This document shows, piece after piece, positions 44,248 to 58,900 of a DNA stretch of 64,000 bases; the stretch's first letter is position 1, and each line of letters starts with the position of its first letter. The DNA comes from Pleodorina starrii (taxonomy: Eukaryota > Chlorophyta > Chlorophyceae > Chlamydomonadales > Volvocaceae): assembly GCA_030267565.1 (NCBI GenBank), contig BRXU01000045.1, positions 508,501-572,500 on the forward strand, in the 5' to 3' direction. The notes below the pieces were generated by a model. It did not search any database. It was not told the origin of the DNA and worked only from the letters and a program-made list of their open reading frames with translations. The translations under genes and the position numbers were made by a program.

Positions 44248-46312
44248 ATGTCTCAGTCGATCACTCACCGTACACCAGACGGCTCGAGCATTTGGCTGCC
44301 GGGCATCGTGGCGTGCATTGCGCACCATCTGCCAACTAACGAAGTGGCCAGCACATTACGACTGGTAGACAAGACGACATCGCAGCAGTTCGCACACCAC
44401 AAGACCTTGCGGCTCTCGCTTCCTTCACCCATCCACGTGTTCCGGGAGCGCTGGGGCCGCCCGGGCGCTTTTCGCGCGTTGTCTCACAAACAGCGGCTGC
44501 AGATGCTGTGCCTGACGGCGGCAAGCGGCAGCGTCGCCAACCTGGAGGTTGCCCTGGTCAGTGCGGGTCTTGATCTTCGGTGCGAGCTGCTCGAGGCCGC
44601 CGCAGCCGCGGGCCAGCTCGACATGTGCAAGGTGCTGCGTGCGCGCGGCTGCCTCTGGGGTGCTTCTCTGTCAGCCGCGGCGCGGGGCGGCCACCGGCAC
44701 GTGTGCGAGTGGATGTTGGCAAGCGGCTGCCCCGTCAACGGGACCATGGTTTACGCAGCTGCCTGGGGCGGGCAGGAGGACCTTATGCAGTGGCTGCTGA
44801 CGGAGTTGCAGGGCCGTCCCAACGACGATGTGTATCTTGTCTGCTGGCCATTGTTGGAGGCCGCGACGAAGTGCTTGAGCCTGGCGGCGCTGCAGCGGCT
44901 GTGGCAGCAGCTCATGGCAGGGCGCCACGGCAACAAACTGCAGCAGCAGCTTGAGCAGCTCAATCAGGAGTTTCGGGGTGCCTTCCTGGAGGCCGCGGCC
45001 GGCAGCACCACGCCCGATTGGCAGGCTAAAGTGGAGTGGCTGGAGGGGCTGGGCTACCCCCGCAAGGCTAGTGCGTGCGGGTCCGCTGTTCGGGCTGGTG
45101 ACGGCGATGCAGTGGAGGCGCGTCTGCAGTGGCTGCGCGGCCGGGGCTACCCCCTGGAGGCGGAATTGGCGGACACTGCGGTCTATTTCGGCAATCTTGC
45201 CGCCCTGCGTTTCCTGGTGGAGCAAGCGGGGGTGCGGCCCACCGGCGATCAGCTCCCCGTGACGGTTGCAGCCCGCCAGGGCCACCTGGCCCTACTGCAG
45301 TACCTGCACGCCAGCGGCTTGCCCGTAAACGCCCGTCTTGTTGCGGAAGATGCGGCCCGGGCGGGTCACCTGCCGATGGTGGCCTGGGCGGTGGAGGACC
45401 TGGGCGTCGCACCCGCTAACGGCGCAGCTAGCTTGCTTGACCGCGCGGCGGCGAGCTGCAACCTTGAGCTGATGACCTGGCTTCACGTCCGCGGCTGGGC
45501 CTTGGGCCCCTGGGCCATCCCGCACGGCGCCGCGAGCGGCTGCGAAGAGGCGCTGGAGTGGCTGGTGGAGCGGGGCTGCCCCTTCCCGGTGGGTGTCACC
45601 CTCCTCGTTTGTCACCACGCTATGTACGATGCGCTCCGTGTGGCCCACCAGTTGTGGCCCACCGGTGGTTCATTTTGCATGCGCTGTGCCCAGCCAGGTC
45701 ACTCGGCTGGTCCATTAGACGCGTGTGCCGGGCCACCGTGTGTCGTACGTCCGTCGAGCTGCTCGAGACGTTAAGTCATGGCGTCGATGCCGTGTTCAAA
45801 TTCGCATATGCACCTTCCGGGACAAGAGTCAATGTCTGCCAAGCTGCCAAAGCGCGGCGCTGCAGGAAACTCCGCTGCCGGGGAGTTAGGCTGTGAGGCT
45901 GCATGCATGCATGGGGGTTGCACCGCCCCTGCCTGCCCAACCGCCCGTCCCTGCATTGATGTGTGTATGTACGGCAATCGTGTATGTCCCTTGGCGGCCT
46001 CAGCTCGATGGCGCCGCCTACCTCCCAGCCGCCCGCAACGGTGATCTGGCGATGCTCCGCTGCCTTCACCGGCTGGGCTGCCCCTGGGGGCCGCCGGGGA
46101 AGCTGCTGGCGGACTGCATCCGCAACGTGGTCTCCGTCGCCGTGATGCAGTGCCTGCTGGACTTGGGTTGCCCCGGAATGGACTGGGATGCTGCGGTCAA
46201 GTTGGTGGAGGACGAGGCGCAAATGGAGCCCCGGGAGCGCCACGCGGCGCTGTTGGCATGGCTGGGCGAGGAGCAGCGGCGGCGGCGGTCGCCGGGGGCC
46301 CGAGGGGCCTAG
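44248..46312 (+). CDS. F-box-like ankyrin-repeat protein
   Basis: Two exons, 44248-45588 and 46004-46312, joined in phase 0 (…ERGCPFP | LDGAAYLPAARNGDL…), giving 549 residues. The N-terminus (about residues 15-50, WLPGIVACIAHHLPTNEVASTLRLV) resembles the degenerate F-box-like start of the large ankyrin family of Chlamydomonas and Volvox. It is followed by about ten degenerate ankyrin units with cores such as AAAAGQLDMCKVLRARGC, AARGGHRHVCEWMLASGC and AARQGHLALLQYLHASG. Such proteins are thought to be protein-interaction scaffolds, possibly ubiquitin-ligase adaptors. I chose ATG 44248 (AAAAAATGTCT context) over an in-frame ATG at 44143, which would add 35 unremarkable residues. TGTAA at 46634-46638 is a likely polyadenylation signal. 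Confidence 0.85.
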
Positions 46313-46945
46313 CTCGCGGCAGCAACGAACAATGGCGGCAAACTTAACGCACACACACAGACGCACAAGCGCGTCGTCCCAGTGAGGGTACGGCGCGTGA
46401 GAGTACGGTATACGGTGTACGTGTGCAAAACCGTCGTCAAATGCACGTCCCCGGACGCAAGCGATTATATCGCAGGTATAATATGTCCTGGTGTATCGTC
46501 CTTTCTGAGGCTTCTTTTTTCTAGGAAGCATGCCGAGCCCTATAACCGAATGCGGTTGGTAGTAATCTGGTACACACACGTCAAGACGTCCTCGACTCAG
46601 TGCTGCATCCATCCCTCGCGGCCTCGTCGCAACTGTAAGCTTTCCTCAACACCCAAAACCATGTCCGATCAATGCATTTCCAGCCTCGCCTGACGCCTGT
46701 ACCCCGACATGAATGAACCCCACAGCGGCGGATTCGCCTGTCAGAACGCACCGGCACGCGAAGCGCCGACATGACGGGTTCGATCACGATGCCAGGCAAC
46801 AAACCAAAACAGGCGCGAGGAAAGCAACAAGACACGCTAAAGCATAACGCGCACGCCGTACACCAACCCTCTTCTTGGCGCAGAAAGAAAACGCGGTGGT
46901 AGAGAACGCGACGGCCTCCTCGGTGAATCAGGTCCCCCCGGAACC
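46313..46945. other. Convergent intergenic region
   Basis: 3' ends of the plus-strand ankyrin gene and the minus-strand CAP-G2 gene face each other here. TGTAA (plus) is at 46634-46638. No minus-strand TGTAA was found. No separate gene is supported. Confidence 0.5.
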
Positions 46946-49900
46946 TCACCGCTCCGCTGCCGCACCCGCCCCAGCGAACCCGCACACCAGCTGCTGGGCC
47001 AGCAGCCGCGCCTGCAGCAGGCCGCTCGGGAGCCCCGCCGCCTCCTCATCGCCGCCATCCTCATCTGCGGGGTCACCAGTTGCAGCCACCCGCTGCTTCT
47101 GCTGCTGTCCCATCGCGCGTCGCAGCACATCCAGAGCCCTGGCGGCGGCCTCGGTCTCCGCACGCGCCGCCTGCGCCGCCGCCTCCTTGGCGAGAGCCCC
47201 GCACCGGCCGCTGCTGGCGCCGGTGCCGCGGCCGCGCCCCGCCGGCTGGCGGCCGTTCTGCGGCGCAGCCGCGCACTCGGCATCGGGGCATGCGGCCATG
47301 CACAAGATGAGCAGGGCCGTGGCGCCCAGGGCGGTCAGGCCGCCGGCCGCCTCCTGCGGCTGCGTTGCGGCTGGGGCCAAGGTCCTGCCAGCCAGGCGGG
47401 CCAGCAGCAGCATGGCGTGGCCGTGCACCTGCGCGTGTGTGCACGCGTGTCTTAGTGTGCGTGTGTGTGTGTGTGGAAGGGGCGGAGGCCGATGGTACTT
47501 GGGGAGACCAGGCATCCATGCAATCGGGTCGGGTCCGGCTGCTTCTCATTTTCGCTTCGCTTCTTTCATTTCAGCTTCGCTAGGCTTGGCTTTGCTTTGC
47601 TCCTCCATAAGGGTCCTCCCAACGGGGGCCGCATGGGGTCCGGCCGACGGACGGCAGCCCGGGCGCCTGCCCGCCCTTACCTTCCGTGCCACACACACCC
47701 GCACCAGCACCAGGGCCAGAGTGCCGATCGCGGGGTTCTCCCGCTGGAGCAGATCCGCCAGCTTCGCCGCCGCGGCCTGCTGGCGTGCGTTGACGGCGGC
47801 CGTGACCGCAGCCGCAGCGTCCTGGCCGCCCTTCACCCGCCGCCGCACAGCGCGAGGAGCGGCGCCGCCGGCCGCCCCGCCGTCTTCCCGATCGGCCGCA
47901 GTGCCGCCCTCCGCGGCTCCGTCGGCCTCCTGAGCCTGCAGCGCCTCCTGCAGCTCCTCAGCGACCCGCGGGTCGGTGGAGAGCGCCTCGCCCGTCAGCT
48001 TGCAAAGGGTGGCCAGCCAGCCGCCGCTTGCTGCCTGTCAGGGTTGGCGCGGAGGTGACGTGCACGCTGCCTGTCGGTCTGCCCGTCGGTCTGTCTGTCT
48101 GGCGAGAGTGATTTAAACACCTTGCAATCCCTTAGCTTCTGGCCGTGCGCCTAGAGAGGTGAGATAAAACAAGGCGGGCGTCGCCGACACAGCCGCCCGC
48201 AGACAGTTTTCGCCCCTCGTGCCCCACGATTCAACACCCCCGCCTCGCCTCACCCCACGCCCTCGACTCACCCCACGCCCTCGACTCACCTCACGGTTGG
48301 ACGCTAGGAGCTCTCCCATCAGGAAGGCGACGGCGGCACGGACCTGAAACGGAATTGCACCCGGCAGCGGTGAATGAGCGCGAATGACGTCTCAGGGCCG
48401 CCTCTCAGGGCTCCTGATCGCAGCTCACATGTTCTGCTTCCAAGCAAAATGGCGACCTGAAAGAAGACTAGACTAGACACCTACAGCTTTTTTGCAGCCC
48501 GACAGGCAGCCCAAAACCGAAAGCCCCTGTGATACAAACACACACAGCTGCCCCTCCTAGGCAGCTCTCGCCGGCTCGCCAGGGCGCAACGGTCGCAAAC
48601 CCACGTGGACTGTGGACTGTGGACGAACCCACCTGCCCCTTGACCAACGGCCCCACAGCGGTCTGGCCCAGGATCGTCACCAGGGAGACCAGCAGCCGCT
48701 CCAGAGCCACATCCGGCGGCGGAAGCCCCTGCTGTTGCTGCTGCTGCTGCCTCATGTCCCCGCCCGCCTCCACTAACTCGCTCCCGGCAGCAGAAGCCGA
48801 CGGCTCGCCATCCACGCCCTCGCAACCGAGCCCCTGCTCCTCCTCCTCCTCCGCCGTCCTATCCCGGGCCGGCGCCGGCGTAGCCGCCCCACCGCAGCCG
48901 CCACCTCCAGCACCGCCTGCCTCGCCGCCGCCGTCACCTTCTGCGGCGGCTGCTGGGAGCTTGCGGACGGCCTCGTGCATCTGCTGCGCGAGCCCCAGCA
49001 GGACGTGCAGGTGCGCCGAAACGCAGCAGGCCACACCTCCGCCTCCTCCAGCGCCGCCCCCGTCGTCCTGCGCCTGCTGGAGCCCCGCCAGCAGCGCCTG
49101 CGCCAGCGCTGCCTGGGCGGTGGCCATGCACGACACGGTGGCCACGTACTGGCCGTTGACGTCCAGGATGTCGGTGTGGTGCACCACGTGGAGCACCCGC
49201 AGCGCGCCCTGGCTGGACTGCAGAACCGCCAGCCGGGCGGAGAGGCAGCTGGGATGCGCCTGCGGCAGGCAGGCAGGCAGACCGGCAAGGGGCGGGGAGC
49301 AGGGGCCGAGGGAGCGAAGTTGAGCGAAGTTCGCGCGAGCGGACCTTTCGCGGACACACCGCCCTTTCCGCAGCCCGGCCAGCTGCCGACCGTTCTGCCA
49401 CACCACACCTCAACAACACCTCACCACCTCACCATGCATCGCCCCTTTCCCCTTCTCCTTCTCACTCACCAGGGCGAGCTCCGCCAGGGTGCCGCACACG
49501 TGCACCGCAAACTCCAGCGTGGGCACAATCTCGCAGAAGCCCACCAGCGGAGATTGCTCCTCGCCACCACCGCCGCCGCCTCCCGCCTCCTCCACTTCGC
49601 CGCCCTCAGCCTCCATCGCGCCACCCGACCTTGCCGGCTTCTCCGTCGTGTCCGGCTCGGCGGCCGCCCGCTTGCCGCGCCGCTTCCGTCGCGGCGTGGG
49701 CAGCACACTGGGCCCCTCATCCTCGCCTCCGTCATCGTCGGGCTGTAGCTGCTGCTGCTGTTGCTGTTGCGGCGACTGAAGGAACCACAAGGCGCGGTGC
49801 AGGGCGGCCCTGCAGTAGCGAGATAGAGCGCCCCATGGGTCGCCCAGCAGTGTTACGCGGTCGTCGTGCGATGACGATGCCGCGGCACCCTCGTCCGGCA

Positions 49901-52900
49901 CGTCCTCCGCTGCCGGCGCGCTGTCGGCTTCGTCGGAGGCGCCCGCCTGCGCCAGCCGGACGAGCTCCTCCGCCTCGGCCTCGGCGAGCTGGTGCATGGC
50001 CTGGGTGGGCGGGTGACAGAGGCAGGCGGGCGGATTGATAACACAGAGATACCGTCGTTGCGTTGATCCGATGGACAGGTGCTGATCGTAACCGAACGCA
50101 TGGACAGGTGCTGATCGTAACCGAACGCATGGACAGGTGCTGATCGTAACCGAACGCATGGACAGGTGCTGATCGTAACCGAACGCATGGACAGGTGCTG
50201 ATCGTAACCGAACGCATGGACAGGTGCTGATCGTAACCGAACGCATGGACAGGTGCTGTGGTGGTCCAAGATCATAATCGAACGTGCAGGTTACCAGAGA
50301 GCGTCGCCTGTGCTCGTGTCCGGCACCGTTACACCGCATGGAAGCGCATGGAAGCGGTTCCCGCCCGTCTGCCTGCCAGCCGCGCGATGCCCCACCCCAC
50401 ATCCGGCAATCCGAGCCGCTCTCCAAACCCCCCGCCGACGCCGACGCCGACGTGATGGCCTCCGACCTTCCTCGTCCATCCGCCCCCGCGGGGATTACAT
50501 ATCTGGTCCCAAGCATTGCCAGGGTCCGTTCTCCTGGGTCGCCTCGCCTCGTCGACTTTGCTGTAGCCCTCCCTTCTCACCAAATCATCCAGCCAGGTAG
50601 CCGGCCGCGCACTCACTCACGCGCTCCCCCAGCCGGCCACCCACCTGGATGATGGCTCCGAAGTCTTGGTGGCCGCACAGCAGCTCGCGGCCCACCTCGG
50701 TCTGCAGCAGCAGCGCCACGCAGCGCCCGGCGGCCGCCGGCGGCAGCGACACCGCCTGCAGCTGCGACTCGCACCGCCAGCAGAACCAAGAGTCCTGCGG
50801 ACAGACCGGACAGGCCAGACAGACCAGACAGGCACACCGCGCGCATAAGCCGGGCCATGCGGCCAAACAGAGTCTGCACGGTCTTTCATACCGCACGTGA
50901 GCCTGCCAGCGGCACGTGAGCGTGCATTCCAGCGTGCATTCCATGCGGCCACCCAGTACTTACGCCAGTGTTGACGATCCATTTGTGGGGGGGGAGGCGG
51001 GATCGGGCTGGCCCCTCGCACGAAGCAAGGTGCATGCCCCAACGCACCTCGGGGATCTCCTGCAGTGCCGGCCGCAGGCAGTGCGTGTGGCAGGGGGCGT
51101 CGCAGCCGTCGCAGAGCAGCATCGTGTCGGCCGGCTGGGCACGTCTGCGGGCAGGCAAGGTAGGTTTGGGGTTTGGCGTGGCGGTGGCCAAGGTGGGAAA
51201 GGAAGGGGCTGTAGGCATCGGCGCGCGGCGGTGAGCCCTCTCTTGCGCCCTCCCCAACGTTGAACCCTGCCGCCGACCGTCTCCTCTCTCGCCCTCCTCT
51301 TACTTACTTGCATACCACACATATCATGTCATCCTCGCCATCCTCGCCGCTGCGGCCGTGCCCGTCCAGCCCAATGCGCCCGCCGCCGCCGCCGCTGCTT
51401 CCCCCCAGCAGCTGCTCGAGCGCGTCGCGCTCCTCGTCGCCGCCGTTGCCGCGCTCCTTGGCGGCCGCCTTGGCGGCTTTCTTGGACGTCACTGTGGCAG
51501 AGGTTGTTGCTCTCGGTTTCGGAGCTGGTGGAACATAAAAAGGATTCGCACAGGGACCGGCCACCGCTGCAGTGCACGAAAAGGCCAGCCGTTGCGGCCC
51601 GCTGGCCTGCTACCTATCCAAACGAGGGTCTGGAGCCAACCCACTGTAAAGCACCACCACCAGCAGTAGCAAGCGTACGCTGCGGGCAGCTGCCTTGCCG
51701 GGGCCGTCGCACCTGGCTTGCGCAGCGGCAGCGGCTGTCGCGCGCCCAGCGCCGCCAGCAGCAGCGCGACGAGCTTGGGGCCGTTGGTGCCGGTGGCGAG
51801 CGTCTGCACACACACCACGCGCAAAGGCGGAGAGGCCTTCTCGTGAGGAGATTGCCGGCGCATGGACGTGCACTGCAACGCCACACGCAGCCCTCTCCTT
51901 TTCTTTCCCAAGTCAAGAAGCGGAATCCCAATGTAACGAAGCATGGCTGGGACCGGCTGGGACGGGGCTGCTACACAGCTGGGACACCCGGGGCTGCTAC
52001 ATGCGGCGAGGTGCCAAGATCGCGCCGTGGCCGGCGTCAACCCCCCCCCCGCCTCTCACCTTGAGCACCTCGGACAGGACGCCCGCGTCGTGCCCCTGCG
52101 GACCGCGATGGCCGTCCAGCTGCCTCGCGGAGAAGGACCCAGGAGCCAGCCAGCCAGCCAGCCGGGGGGGGAGGGGAGTGCGGGTGCGTACGTGTTAGGA
52201 TGGCGTGTCTGTGCGTTAGGATGGGACGGCCCATGTGTACGTAAGTGACTGGGCGCATGACTGACCGGGGTATTTAAATCGTGTATGAGACGGGATCATG
52301 GGAAGCATATCCATCTGGGATGCAGTTTAAGATTGGTACCGCGGAGCCCGAAGCCAGAACAAGGCATCCAAGGGACCCGCAGTGCCAAAGACAGCTGCGA
52401 AGGGAAGCACACAGGAGGGAGAATACACGACACACTCCGGGAGCGCATGAGAGAGGGGGGGGGTATCCATGTATAGGCCGGAGCCCGTGAACGGTTAAGT
52501 AACAGAAGAAGACCGTCTCGTTTGCAAAAGAACAGCAAGAGGGGGGGGACCCGGGTGAGGGGCGCGGGCCTCACCTGCATGACCTCCCGCTCCTCGCCCG
52601 ACGCCGGCTTGCAGCCTGCGCAATTGCGCAAAGGGGCACAGGCACAGCTGCCAGTCGGGCGCATATCCTAGGCACTGCGCGCTGCCCACCAACGCTCGCC
52701 AGGGTCGTTCCGGTTACTCCGCGCTGCGGTTCAACTTCTCTGTAACACACCTCTGTAACACACCAAGCGCTTCCTCCTTCATTGGGCGCCCATGGCGGCC
52801 CCAGGAACGCACACACAACACACACACGGTGGCGCACTTGAGGGCCTCCAGGCCGCAAGGTCCAGTCAGTCCGCTGGTTCGGGCCATCACGCCCCGGCAT

Positions 52901-55900
52901 GTGCGGGTGCTGAATGAACTGGACCCGGTTCCAGTACCTCTGCCCCGTATAGTGGCGGGTACTGCACGGCCACTCCGCTACCCCGCTAAGACTAAAACGC
53001 AGAACAAAATGTGGTGAGTGCATTGGCAAACGGTCACAACAGCGGGGCAAGGACGCTGCAGGTCGCTGAACGGTCGCCCGGTGCAACGGCCCCCCGCCCA
53101 CTTCCAGGGCGCCGCACCTGGCAGCGCTCCCGCCGCCAGCCGCTCGAACAGCGTGGCGCGGACGGCCTGGGCCCCGGGCGTGAAGTGCAGCTCGGCCACG
53201 ATCTGCAGTGCCAGCTTCCTGCGACCATGCAGCACGGCAGCGGCATGCCACGACAAGGATCAGGACAGGGTGGGTGAGGAGGACGCCGGCACCGCGATGA
53301 CACGGGAGCGCTCTCGTGACTACCGGCGGTGGTCCCTCAGTGGTCCCTCATTGTAACTCTCGCATCCTACCGGCCACTGCTGGTTTCTCAAGACGCGTCA
53401 GGGGCGCGTCAGGGGCGCGTCAGGGGCGCGGCTCGTAGCTGCGCGAGCTTGTCGCCTGCCGCTGCTGTCTGGCTGAAGCGCTGACACATCCTGCAGTGCG
53501 GCCTGGCTATCGCGCGAGCTTGCTGCGCGGCACCCGGGTGTTGAGACGGATGTGAAGGCAGCCCGGCACGTTTTGGCCCCCGGGGCGGCTGCCGCGAGGC
53601 GAGGAAACACAGCGCAGCGCAGCGCCTCACCCTACGTCGCCTCAGGTTACTTCGCTTCCGGGGTTCGCCTTTCACAACCCTAAATACTGCCCTGAAACCC
53701 CTAGAAACTCACACTGCCTTGGGCCTGCACAGCTGCTCCTCCGCGGCTTGGAGCAGCTGCGCGAGCGTCTCCGCGGGGAGGGCCGCCGCCAGCTCCGCCG
53801 CGCCGCACGCCTCGGCGTGCACCACCGCCGCGGACAGGCCCTGCACGATGGTCGCGAGGCCCTCCAGGATCGCCAGCCAGCCCTCCTCCGTCTCCGCGCT
53901 CGCGTCCTGCGGTTGGGTTGTTGGGTTGGGTTGTCCACGCGGGCATCGGTGATCTTTTTGTATAAAATAATCTGGGCAGGCAGACAGGGGCGCGCGCGTG
54001 GTCAGGAACGGCACCTTCAATGGCCCCGCCATGGCTTCCCGCACCAGCGCGTGGAACGCACGGGGTAAACCGAGCCCCTGGGGGCTTCAGGCGCTTCAGG
54101 GTTTTGCTACACAAACGAGAGCGAGACTGAACAGCCTTCCCACAACAAACGCATGGGGTAGATTACCGGACAGGCGGTAGGCTAGTGCTCCGGTGGTCGT
54201 ACCTGCAAGACGACGTCCTCGTCATCATCGGCCTGCGCGCCACCAGCGCCAACGCCACCGTCGGCACCGGCGACGACTGCTGCCTGCGGGCGGAGGGACG
54301 GACCGGTTTGCTAGCGTGGCCACAAGAAAGTGGCGGACCAGCTGCTTTCAGGTTCAGCTGCATGCTCACACAACTCCACGCGGTTTACAATCGGGGGCAC
54401 AGCCTGAGCGGCAAGTCATGAGGCCGCGAAAGCAGGTAACGGAGGCGGGGCCACACCTAAAAACCACCACACAAATACACACCTGTTGCTGCTCGCCAGC
54501 GTCGCCGTCCTCCTCGGCGCCATCAGCGGCCTCAGGCGCCTTCTTCTTGGCGCGCTTCTTCCCCGCCTTGCCGCGCGCGGCGGCCGGCTTGGCGCGCTTG
54601 GGCTGCTGCTGAGGCTGCTGCGCTGCCGGCGGCGAGCCCAGCCGCTGCACCGTGGCCAACAGATGCGCGGCCAGGTCGCTCGCGAACTGCAGGATTTCCT
54701 CCAGCGGCACCGACGCGGTGAACTCCGTGCTGGACGCGCCGTGGGGCTTGTTGACCCGCGGGTCGCTCGGGTAGAAGCGGGCCACCAGATTACGGCAGAA
54801 GGACAGGCCCGCCTCGGGCTTTGAGCGCAGCAGCGCGCCCAGGCGAGCCTGAAGGGACAACGATGCGGGACACGACATGACAGCGCAGACGGCAATGGCA
54901 CGGTGGGTGTAATGGGACGGCAAATCACGGCAGCTCAGCCGAGGGGGTCCACCGAAAGCCAATGGACCAATTGCTGAACAAGAACAAGATAGGTATGGAC
55001 ATAACATCGCCCCATTCTGCACACCCAGCCTAATCATCCTAACAAGACGGCAGTCCCACTCATCCCGGATATCAAACAGTCCCTCCCGCGCAGAACCCAA
55101 ATCCAGATGCTCAACTCCGCCAATCCTCCGCCCGCAGCGCAGTCCCCGGGTGTGCAAACGCACACATGCATGAACACACACAAGCACGCGCGCGTGGCCA
55201 CGAGCCCCACTCACCGATCCCTCCCGCGCGTTTGGGAAGTAGCTGGGCACCAGCATGCGCGCAATCTTGCGCGCTACCGCGGGTGCCGAGTCCGCCGCGA
55301 TCACCTCCAGCAGCTCCTCCGGCGGCACCACGCCCCAGAAGTGCAGACTGCGACTGGAGCTGACGGCCACCAGCAGGTCCGCCAGCGCCTCACGGACCCC
55401 CGGGTCGGTGTCGTGAAGCAGCGCAGAGATGCTGGGCAGGGCTTTCTGCGTATGGGCAGCGGACAAGCGAGGGAGGCGGGCGGGCAGCGGGGCATGGGCA
55501 TGCGGCCAGAAGGCGGCGGCGCGTGGAGTGACGCGTGCATTTGAAGCCTTTCCACCTGCTTAGCTTAGGTGTGTTGTAAGTGCACCCGGCCCGCGCTCAA
55601 GCTGGGCCCACCCTCTCGGCCTCCTGTCACCCGGTCTTTTGCCTCCATTACGGGGCGAAGCGCTGAACAAACGGGTCACGTGAACCAGCGCAACGTGCGT
55701 CGTGTGAGCGGCTGCTAGGGACCGGACACGGCAGGGCTCAGGCAGGTGCAGCTGCGCAGCCGCAGGCCCACTGTAACAACAACAAGCAAACAAACAGATT
55801 GATTTCAACAGCAACAACAACAACAACTACCGGTATACCGCGCGGCGCGGCGAGTTTGCTTCTTGGGGCTCCTCGCACCTTGAGCACGGGCTGCGCGTGC

Positions 55901-58900
55901 TGGCTGTCCACCAGCTTACGGAGGCCGCGCAGCACCGAGACGCGGACGGCGCGGGAGGAGCCGTCGAAGGCGAGTTTGCCTGGGCGGTTAGGTGGTTAAC
56001 CCAACAGAGGACACGGGGCGTTAGGTCGATCCCGACATGGACACGCAAATGGGGGGGCCCCGGCGCGGAGGGAGGTGATGTGCATCGGAGTCGTGCAGAG
56101 CAGAGCGGGCGATGAGAAGCAGAGAGGCTCCCAGGCAGCAAAGCGGGACTGACACTGCAAGACACCATCCCAAACCCCTGTCCCCGGTGCTCTTGGTCCC
56201 CATTGCAAAGCGGCTCATCCCTTCAATCACCCTCATTCACACCCACTTGTCATCTCGCTGATGATCTTGGCGCTGGTGGCCGCGGGGATGATCTCCCAGA
56301 AGAACTTGAGGCAGCGGCAGCAGCCCTCCACGCCCGCCTCCCGCACGGCGGGGCATGGGTCCGCCAGCGTGTCGATCAGCAGCGCCAGCTGCTGCGTCAG
56401 ACGAGTGTTGTTCTCCTCCGCGGGGGCCTCCGGATCCTGTCGAATTGGGTGTGTGCAGGGCAGCGACGGTATGAGCGACGGTGCAGCGACAAGACAAGCG
56501 CCTGTCGTCAACCAACAGGTGCCAGGTTGCCTTGCAAATACGGTACACTGCTACGGTAACTGGGAGGGATATGCTGATCCGTTTCGATTATGAGAAGGGC
56601 CCTGTTGATCTGTTAACATGATGGGGGCGGGTCCGGCCAATCCGTTACTCCCATTGATTGGGGGCGCCCTCCGCCCTGCTGGCCAGGTTGCCACTCACAA
56701 TGATCGGGAAGGCCGCCACCAGCAGGTTGACTGCGTTGCGGCGAACCTCCGCGTTGGCGGCGGCAAAGGCGCGGGGCAGGATGGGGTCGTATAGCCGCAC
56801 CAGGGTCGGGTTCAGCCGCTTCTCCAGGCTCCTGCGGGCGACGGGAGCGAGAGAGCGGAAGGACACGGGTGATGGCGTGGCGTGGTGGCGTGTGAGCTGG
56901 GCGGCACTCTGTTTGCCGGCCCAACTACCGTATAACTGAGTAGTGCCGTTTAACGGTGGTGTCGTTTAAAGGTGGTCGGCCGGGCGTCAACGGGCGCCGA
57001 GCATGGAGGGGGAGGGACATGGGTCACATGGCCACCCAGCACCACTTGGCACCCCCTGAAATACCTCGATGAAGCCATATCAGGCAGCTGCTCGAAGAGC
57101 CCAGCAAGCCATGCCACGATCTCAGCACCCACAAAGCGCGGGTAGGCCACGCCACGCCACACTTGCAGATAAACCCCGAAATCCCAGCCGGCGTTGAGCA
57201 CCCAGTGCCCACCGACCAGCATCGACCAGCGCCGCTCACTTTTGGCTGTGCAGGCCGTCCAGTACCGCCCGCAGCGCCGCCGCCAGGGCGGGCGTGGACG
57301 CCTGGATGGCCGCCTGCATCAGCGACTGAAGCTCCGCCTCCACCTCCGCGGCGCAGGGCCCCACGGTGTCCCGCCACGCCCGGAACAGGATGTCGCCATA
57401 GGCCTCCAACGCGAAGCGCTGGCCCGATGGGATCTGCAAGCGTGGCGGCAAGGCGCAACGCCCGGCGCGACGCCAGGCGAGGCAAGGCCGCGGTAAGGCG
57501 AGGCAAGGCCGCGGTAAGGCAAGGTGTCACGCGCGCGACGAGGCGAGAGAGACCACCCGGCAAGGCCATCAGGGGACGTTGTGGGCGGCGGTGCTCGAGC
57601 AGGCCGAAGAGAGCGAGCACGTCAGCACCTGGTTCCGCACGATGGCGCACAGCTCGCACGTCAGCTGGGGCTGCAGCCGGAACAACCCCGCGATGAAGCG
57701 CCGCCCCTCCGCCTCCCGCAGGAAGGCCGGGTGCATGGCGGCCAGCAGCAGCATGCGCTTGGTGTCGTCGATGGTCTCGTCATCAAAGTCCAGCAGCTCC
57801 AGCGCGTCGCGGATCACGTAGCAGGCGTGCACCATGGAGGTGCGGCTGTGGTCCAGGCTCTGGACCGCGCGCAGCTGCGTGCCGGCGAGTTTGGGGGGGG
57901 GGGGGGTAATGAGGAGATACCGCAGCACGAGTTGGGGGAGGGAAGGAAGGGCCGGGTTGGCATCAGCGGGAAGTCGTCGGCAGGGGAACGTACCGCGAAT
58001 GCGGATTCGGTGCACCACGCACCCCAAACCAAACATCGGAATAAGGAGCAGGAGGCCGCGGGCTGGGCCGCGTCGCACATCGTTTTGAGGAAGGTGCGGC
58101 CCATGGGCACGCAAGCATAAGGTGTGGAGATTGCATGGGAAAGTGCCATTGCCCCCAGCAGCAGCGGCAGCGTGCAGCGGCAGTGACCGCCGTTGCAGCG
58201 GCGCAGAGCGTACCAGCACATAGGGGATGGTCCGCGCCACCAGCATGTCGTTGCCGGGCAGCTGGCGCTCCCACCAAGCGCAGCACAGACGCGCGACCGC
58301 GTCCTGCATTTCAACTTGCAGCTTCTGCAGCGCCGGATGCAGGGTGCTCTGCGGCGAGGTCGCGGTGTGAGGCAGCAGAACGAAGCGGAGCGCCGTTGGA
58401 AACGAATCGCGAACTGCATCGATCCCATAAAACCACAAGGAAAATGGAGGAGCAAGGCAGCGCAACAACAGCCCGGCGAGAGCTCAATGCGACTGTGAGT
58501 GCTTCGAGTCCGAGCCCTACAGTCAGGGCGGCACCGGATGGAAAACGATGCCCGCGCTGAGCCCGCGGGCCGTGCGTGCGCACGTGATGCTCGTGCGGCG
58601 ATGGCGTGCGTGAACGCGGGATTCGGCCATGCGTGATGCTGGCGTGCGCAAAGCACACCGGAGGAGGGGCTGTGGTGCACTCACGATCAGGACGCCGTCG
58701 TGTAGCATGATGGCCACATTCAGGAGCTGCTCCGGAGGCGACTGCTGGCTGCGCGCCAACAGCTCCAGCGACAGCACGGCCGCGCCGTGCAGCTTGAGGA
58801 CGGCGTCCTGCGGAGCGACAGCCAGCGGCTGGCTTTCATTCGGCCGGCTGCTGTGCGGAGCCAGTCCCCAAAAGACAAGAGACAGGCTGCACGCGACGCC

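Noticed and set aside
50071..50258. CRISPR-like look of the 29-bp repeats
   Set aside because: Contiguous identical units without unique spacers, inside an intron.
50645..51491. PHD-finger exons as a separate gene within the CAP-G2 locus
   Set aside because: No start or stop codon context separates them; splice phases on both sides link them to CAP-G2 exons on the same strand.
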